From the NCBI GenBank assembly GCA_015654725.1, contig JAATGI010000071.1:1-9674 (forward strand): a DNA stretch of 9,674 nucleotides, in the 5' to 3' direction. This document shows, piece after piece, positions 6,489-9,674 of the stretch (position 1 is the stretch's first letter; each line of letters starts with the position of its first letter). The translations under genes and the position numbers were made by a program. Source of the DNA: Rhodospirillales bacterium. Its GTDB lineage: Bacteria; Pseudomonadota; Alphaproteobacteria; ATCC43930; CGMCC-115725. Under the pieces are notes generated by a model that did not search any database, was not told the DNA's origin, and was given only the letters and a program-made list of their open reading frames with translations.

Positions 6489-7286
6489 TTACGGCAGAAC
6501 GGTAAATCCCTGCTTCAGGAAAAAGCCCGCCGCGGCCGGTGATTCGAGATAGGAGAGGAATTTCCTGGCTTCCGGGTTCTTGCTCGTCGCGATCAGGGCG
6601 ATCGGATAGATGATGGGCGGGTGAGTGTCGGCCGGAAACATGCCGACAATGGCGACGCCTTTGTCGGCGGCCGCGTCCGTCGCATAGACGATGCCGAGAG
6701 GAGTCTCGCCGCGGGACACGAAGGCGAGGGCGGCGCGTACATTCTCGGCGCCGGCGACGCGATCCGACACGCTGTCCCATACGCCCAGCTTTTCAAGCGC
6801 CGCCTTGCCGTATTTCCCGGCCGGGACGGCGGTGGGGTCGGCCATGGCGAGCCGCCCGTCCCCCAGCATGGCACGTAGGGGAAAGCCCGGCTTGATCTCG
6901 ACCTTGGCAGGATTGCCCGCGGCCGGCGCTACCAGCACGATCTCGTTGCCGAGCAAATTCTTGCGCGTCGCCGTGTCGATCAGATTGTGCTTCTGCACGT
7001 CGTCCATCCAGTCGAGATCGGCGGAAATGAAAATGTCGGCGCCGGCGCCGTTTTCCAATTGCTTGGCCAGGGCCGAACTGGCGCCGTACGAGGCGACGAT
7101 CTTGCCGGCTTCCGGCTTGTAGCCGGCGATGGCGTCGTCAAGCGCGTTTTTGAGGCTCGCCGCCGCGAGCACCACGACATCGTCCGCCCGCGCGGCGCTT
7201 GGGATCAGCGCCGCGGCTACGCCGAGCGCCAGCGCCGCCAATCCGGCCAAAATCCCGCGCCGCGACGGCATTCTCTCAATCGCCAT
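6489..7286 (-). CDS. modA: ModA periplasmic molybdate-binding protein
   Basis: A 265-residue extracytoplasmic solute-binding protein that captures molybdate or tungstate for ModB. The signal peptide has SRRGIL at residues 8-13 followed by a hydrophobic core and an AxA site (cleavage likely after Ala34, before DDVVVL). The twin arginine makes Tat export possible, although Sec is not excluded. Oxyanion-binding regions of the family are visible: AAASLKNAL (41-49), YGASSALAKQ (67-76), DPTAVPAGKYG (150-160) and GIVYATDA (198-205, with the ligand Tyr201). ATG 7286 has an excellent ribosome site, GGGAGGA, four bases upstream; an internal ATG at residue 6 is less well placed. It is first in a modA-modB operon and follows a ModE-box-like AT-rich element. 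Molybdate versus tungstate preference cannot be read from the sequence. Confidence 0.96.
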   Translation of the reverse strand: MAIERMPSRRGILAGLAALALGVAAALIPSAARADDVVVLAAASLKNALDDAIAGYKPEAGKIVASYGASSALAKQLENGAGADIFISADLDWMDDVQKHNLIDTATRKNLLGNEIVLVAPAAGNPAKVEIKPGFPLRAMLGDGRLAMADPTAVPAGKYGKAALEKLGVWDSVSDRVAGAENVRAALAFVSRGETPLGIVYATDAAADKGVAIVGMFPADTHPPIIYPIALIATSKNPEARKFLSYLESPAAAGFFLKQGFTVLP

Positions 7287-7296
7287 CGATTCCTCC

Positions 7297-7323
7297 CGCT
7301 ATATCGTAAGAAATATATATACG
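7297..7323. promoter_or_regulatory. Putative ModE-type operator/promoter of modAB
   Basis: CGCTATAT (7297-7304) and an imperfectly inverted ATATATACG (7315-7323) are separated by ten bases, resembling the CGnTATAT...ATATAnCG layout known for ModE boxes. The element directly abuts the modA ribosome binding site, so a bound protein would block initiation. On the minus strand its TATATA run could serve as the -10 box; I see no good -35. The symmetry is imperfect by one base, hence the moderate confidence. Confidence 0.42.
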
Positions 7324-7352
7324 CAGGAATATGACGATTGGCGAAGCGATTC

Positions 7353-7865
7353 CTAAGTCGGGCCCACGGCCGCCTCGAGCGCGATGCGGATAGGCGCGGA
7401 CGCGCCAAAAGCCGCGCCGCGCCCCAGATAAAGCGTAAGATTGGTGAGGGCGTCGGCGATTCGCATTTGACGATCCGCCGCCGTCGCCTCCGGCGCCAGC
7501 AGTTCGAGCCGATTTTGCGACTGGCGTTCCGCCTTTAGCTCGGCCGATTCGAGCGCGGCATAAAGCTCGGCCGCGTCGGCTTCTTCCTTGACCAAGCGCC
7601 GCAAGGCCCTTAGCGGCTCGACCACGGTGCGCCGCCACGGCTCAAGCGAAGTTTCCGCCTTGGCCAGATCGGCGACGCCGAGCCGTCCCCGCCCGCTGAT
7701 CCCAACCCAACAGGCGAATAGCAAAAGGTTAACGTCGCGCCCGAACCGGTCCTGCAAGTCAAGGCAAGCCGTAGCGACCCCGGGCCGGCGGTAGAAATCG
7801 AGCGAAAACCGCCAGAATGCGCCGGTCGTGGCCGCCGGGAGTCGATCAGCCCAACTCACAACCAT
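7353..7865 (-). CDS. TIGR02444 / DUF2390 family protein of unknown function
   Basis: A 170-residue soluble protein with the family's conserved N-terminal block: FWRFSLDFYRRPGVATACL (residues 17-35), then LQDRFGRDVNLLLFACWVG (37-55). The remainder is helical and rich in Ala, Glu and Arg, with W77 in EPWRRTVVEPLR also typical. No catalytic motif, signal peptide or membrane helix is evident, and the family has no established function that I know of. ATG 7865 follows GGGGACGGAA. It lies 66 bases upstream of modA on the same strand, but the likely operator in that gap suggests modA has its own promoter. It is divergent from the DUF465 gene across only 46 bases. Confidence 0.87.
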   Translation of the reverse strand: MVVSWADRLPAATTGAFWRFSLDFYRRPGVATACLDLQDRFGRDVNLLLFACWVGISGRGRLGVADLAKAETSLEPWRRTVVEPLRALRRLVKEEADAAELYAALESAELKAERQSQNRLELLAPEATAADRQMRIADALTNLTLYLGRGAAFGASAPIRIALEAAVGPT

Positions 7866-7884
7866 TTCCGTCCCCGGTCTCTGC

Positions 7885-7890
7885 TATAAT
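7885..7890 (+). promoter_or_regulatory. Consensus -10 box ahead of the DUF465 gene
   Basis: A perfect TATAAT with transcription expected near 7897, giving a leader of about 15 bases. The region where a -35 would sit (about 7862-7868, CCATTTC) is poor and coincides with the start codon of the divergent TIGR02444 gene. The nine bases CTATAATGC recur at the purE promoter (8166-8174). Confidence 0.45.
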
Positions 7891-7911
7891 GCCGCTGAGC
7901 ACGAGCGCCCC

Positions 7912-8118
7912 ATGGACCTCGATGTCGAAGCACTAAAAGCGAAAATTGCCACGCTCAAAAGCGAGCATCGCGACCTCGATGAGGCCATCGCGCGCATCGA
8001 GGACGGGCGCGGCATCTTCGATCTGCTGCAAATGCGGCGGCTGAAGAAGCGCAAACTCGCGCTTAAGGACCTCATTGCCAAGCTCGAAAGCCAATTATTG
8101 CCCGACATCATTGCGTGA
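7912..8118 (+). CDS. DUF465 (YdcH-like) small coiled-coil protein
   Basis: A 68-residue, highly charged helical protein of the DUF465/YdcH family, common in alphaproteobacteria and often found beside purE. It has the expected two-helix layout: the first helix covers about residues 4-30 (ALKAKIATLKSEHRDLDEAI) and a short turn at DGRG follows. The family signature RLKKRKLALKDLIAKLE (43-59) forms the second helix. Function is not established. The reading frame is open further upstream to 7828, but that would run through the TATAAT box and into the divergent gene's start. ATG 7912, with GAGCACGAG before it, gives the normal family length and N-terminus (MDLDVEALKAKI). Confidence 0.9.
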   Translation: MDLDVEALKAKIATLKSEHRDLDEAIARIEDGRGIFDLLQMRRLKKRKLALKDLIAKLESQLLPDIIA

Positions 8119-8130
8119 GCGAGCAGGGAG

Positions 8131-8150
8131 CGGCAAGGGTTCACTTGCCG
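8131..8150. repeat. Perfect 7-bp inverted repeat between the DUF465 gene and purE
   Basis: CGGCAAG (8131-8137) and CTTGCCG (8144-8150) flank a six-base loop GGTTCA. It lies 12 bases after the DUF465 stop and has no T-run, so it is a weak terminator candidate. The right arm contains the predicted purE -35 hexamer, so it may be an operator or an RNA hairpin limiting readthrough into purE. Confidence 0.5.
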
Positions 8151-8172
8151 GAACATGTCTCGTCCCTATAAT
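8145..8172 (+). promoter_or_regulatory. Predicted sigma70-type promoter of purEK
   Basis: TTGCCG (8145-8150, four of six to consensus) and a perfect TATAAT (8167-8172) are 16 bases apart. Transcription would start near 8179, leaving about 19 bases of leader before purE. This also rules out purE starts upstream of 8198, such as the in-frame ATG at 8171. Confidence 0.6.
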
Positions 8173-8197
8173 GCGCGGCTTCCGCGAGAGAACGAGC

Positions 8198-8692
<495 letters not shown>

Positions 8693-8700
8693 TCCACGCG

Positions 8701-9674
8701 ATGATTTCGCCGGGCGGCGTTATCGGCATTCTCGGTGGCGGCCAGTTGGGCCGCATGATCGCGCTTGCCGCGGCGCCGCTCGGCTATCGCTGTCACGTCT
8801 TTTGTCCCGACGCGGACAGTCCAGCGGCACAAGTGACGGCGAGCGCGACCTTGGCCGACTATGACGACCGTGCCGCCCTGACGCGCTTCGCCGATTCGGT
8901 CGATATCGTCACCTTCGAGTTCGAAAACGTGCCGGTGGAGACGGCGGAGTTTCTCGCCGCGCGCAAACCGGTTCGGCCCGGCCCGGAAATTTTGCGGATC
9001 AGCCAGGACCGGGCGCGCGAAAAGCAATTCCTGACATCGATGGGCGTGGCGACCGCGCTTTATCGCGTTATCGACAGCGCTTCCGATCTGGCCGTCGCGT
9101 TCCGTGAGATCGGACCGCGCGCCATTCTTAAGACCGCCCGCTGGGGCTATGACGGCAAGGGGCAGACGGCAATTGCCGCCGGCGCCGATCTCCTCGCCGT
9201 GTGGCGAAACTTCGCGGACAAGACCGCGATACTCGAAGCCCATGTCGATTTCGCCTGCGAGATTTCCGTCATCGTCGCGCGCGGCGAAGACGGCGTAATC
9301 GCGGCCTATGTCCCGGTCGAGAACCGGCATGTGAACCACATTCTCGACACCACCGTCGCGCCGGCCGGCATCGATTCAGCCGTGGCGGCGCGGGCGGAGG
9401 CGATCGCGCGCGACATCGCGGCGAAACTCGAACTCATCGGCCTTTTGGCGGTCGAGATGTTCGTTACCAAGAGCGGCGAGCTTGTCGTGAACGAGCTGGC
9501 GCCGCGGCCGCATAATTCCGGGCACTGGACCATCGACGCCTGCATCACCAGCCAGTTCGAGCAATTGGTGCGCGCCATTTGCGGCCTGCCGCTCGGCTCG
9601 ACCGAGCGCCACTCGAACGCGGTGATGACGAACCTGATCGGCGCCGACATCGCCCGCTGGCACGAAGCACTCGA
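8701..9674 (+). CDS. purK: PurK, N5-carboxyaminoimidazole ribonucleotide synthase, 3' end missing
   Basis: An ATP-grasp enzyme that carboxylates AIR with bicarbonate and ATP to N5-CAIR, the substrate of PurE. The first 324 residues are present with no stop before the right edge; family members are about 350-390 residues, so roughly 30 or more are missing. The N-terminal nucleotide-binding GGGQLGRM is at residues 12-19, followed by VTFEFENVP at about 70-78. The ATP-grasp loop KTARWGYDGKGQ is at 144-155. The metal/substrate segment VNELAPRPHNSGHWT is at 263-277. ATG 8701 is eight bases after purE and agrees with the family N-terminus (VIGILGGGQLGRM). In related genomes the pair shares one transcript; that is likely here from the short gap. 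Confidence 0.97.
   Translation, partial: MISPGGVIGILGGGQLGRMIALAAAPLGYRCHVFCPDADSPAAQVTASATLADYDDRAALTRFADSVDIVTFEFENVPVETAEFLAARKPVRPGPEILRISQDRAREKQFLTSMGVATALYRVIDSASDLAVAFREIGPRAILKTARWGYDGKGQTAIAAGADLLAVWRNFADKTAILEAHVDFACEISVIVARGEDGVIAAYVPVENRHVNHILDTTVAPAGIDSAVAARAEAIARDIAAKLELIGLLAVEMFVTKSGELVVNELAPRPHNSGHWTIDACITSQFEQLVRAICGLPLGSTERHSNAVMTNLIGADIARWHEAL

Noticed and set aside
7828..7911. Upstream extension of the DUF465 reading frame to 7828
   Set aside because: It would start inside the divergent TIGR02444 gene, upstream of the TATAAT box, and add 28 residues not typical of the family.
8075..8197. Upstream extension of the purE reading frame to 8075
   Set aside because: It overlaps the DUF465 gene, the inverted repeat and the promoter; PurE family length fits ATG 8198.

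Overview
The window reads as an ordinary, gene-dense piece of a high-GC proteobacterial chromosome, most likely an alphaproteobacterium (possibly Rhodospirillales- or Rhizobiales-like). The reasons are base composition, a sensor kinase with alphaproteobacterial-style HisKA sequence, and a DUF465 gene directly ahead of purE-purK. No tRNA, rRNA, CRISPR array, insertion sequence, phage gene or intrinsic terminator with a U-tract was seen. Genes are packed with little spacing and no gene is visibly broken. The genes at both ends of the window are truncated by its edges.

Left part (1-1767): the 5' two-thirds or less of a DHA2/EmrB-type MFS exporter gene on the minus strand, preceded by a possible 61-residue membrane peptide whose stop overlaps a candidate MFS start. 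Divergent to it is a DJ-1/PfpI family gene resembling isonitrile hydratase. Next (1764-3659) comes kup, a complete potassium uptake permease on the minus strand, whose stop codon overlaps that of the DJ-1/PfpI gene tail to tail.

Middle (3660-7352): an AT-rich regulatory gap with a promoter and leader stem-loop leads into an orphan membrane histidine kinase. A short ModE-type DNA-binding protein without molybdate-binding domains follows it. Convergent to these lie modA-modB, a molybdate ABC transporter lacking an adjacent modC. A ModE-box-like AT-rich element sits immediately upstream of modA. The ModE-like gene and modB also overlap by their stop codons.

Right part (7353-9674): a TIGR02444/DUF2390 gene is divergent, across only 46 bases, from a small DUF465 (YdcH-like) gene. 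After a perfect 7-bp inverted repeat and a good sigma70-like promoter comes the purine operon purE-purK, which makes CAIR from AIR in two steps. purK runs off the right edge.

I found no convincing new multi-gene system. The best leads are the molybdate cluster without an ATPase and with a domain-reduced ModE, the kinase leader region with CtrA-like half-sites and a stem-loop, the two identical 4-base tail-to-tail stop overlaps, and the inverted repeat covering the purE -35 element.
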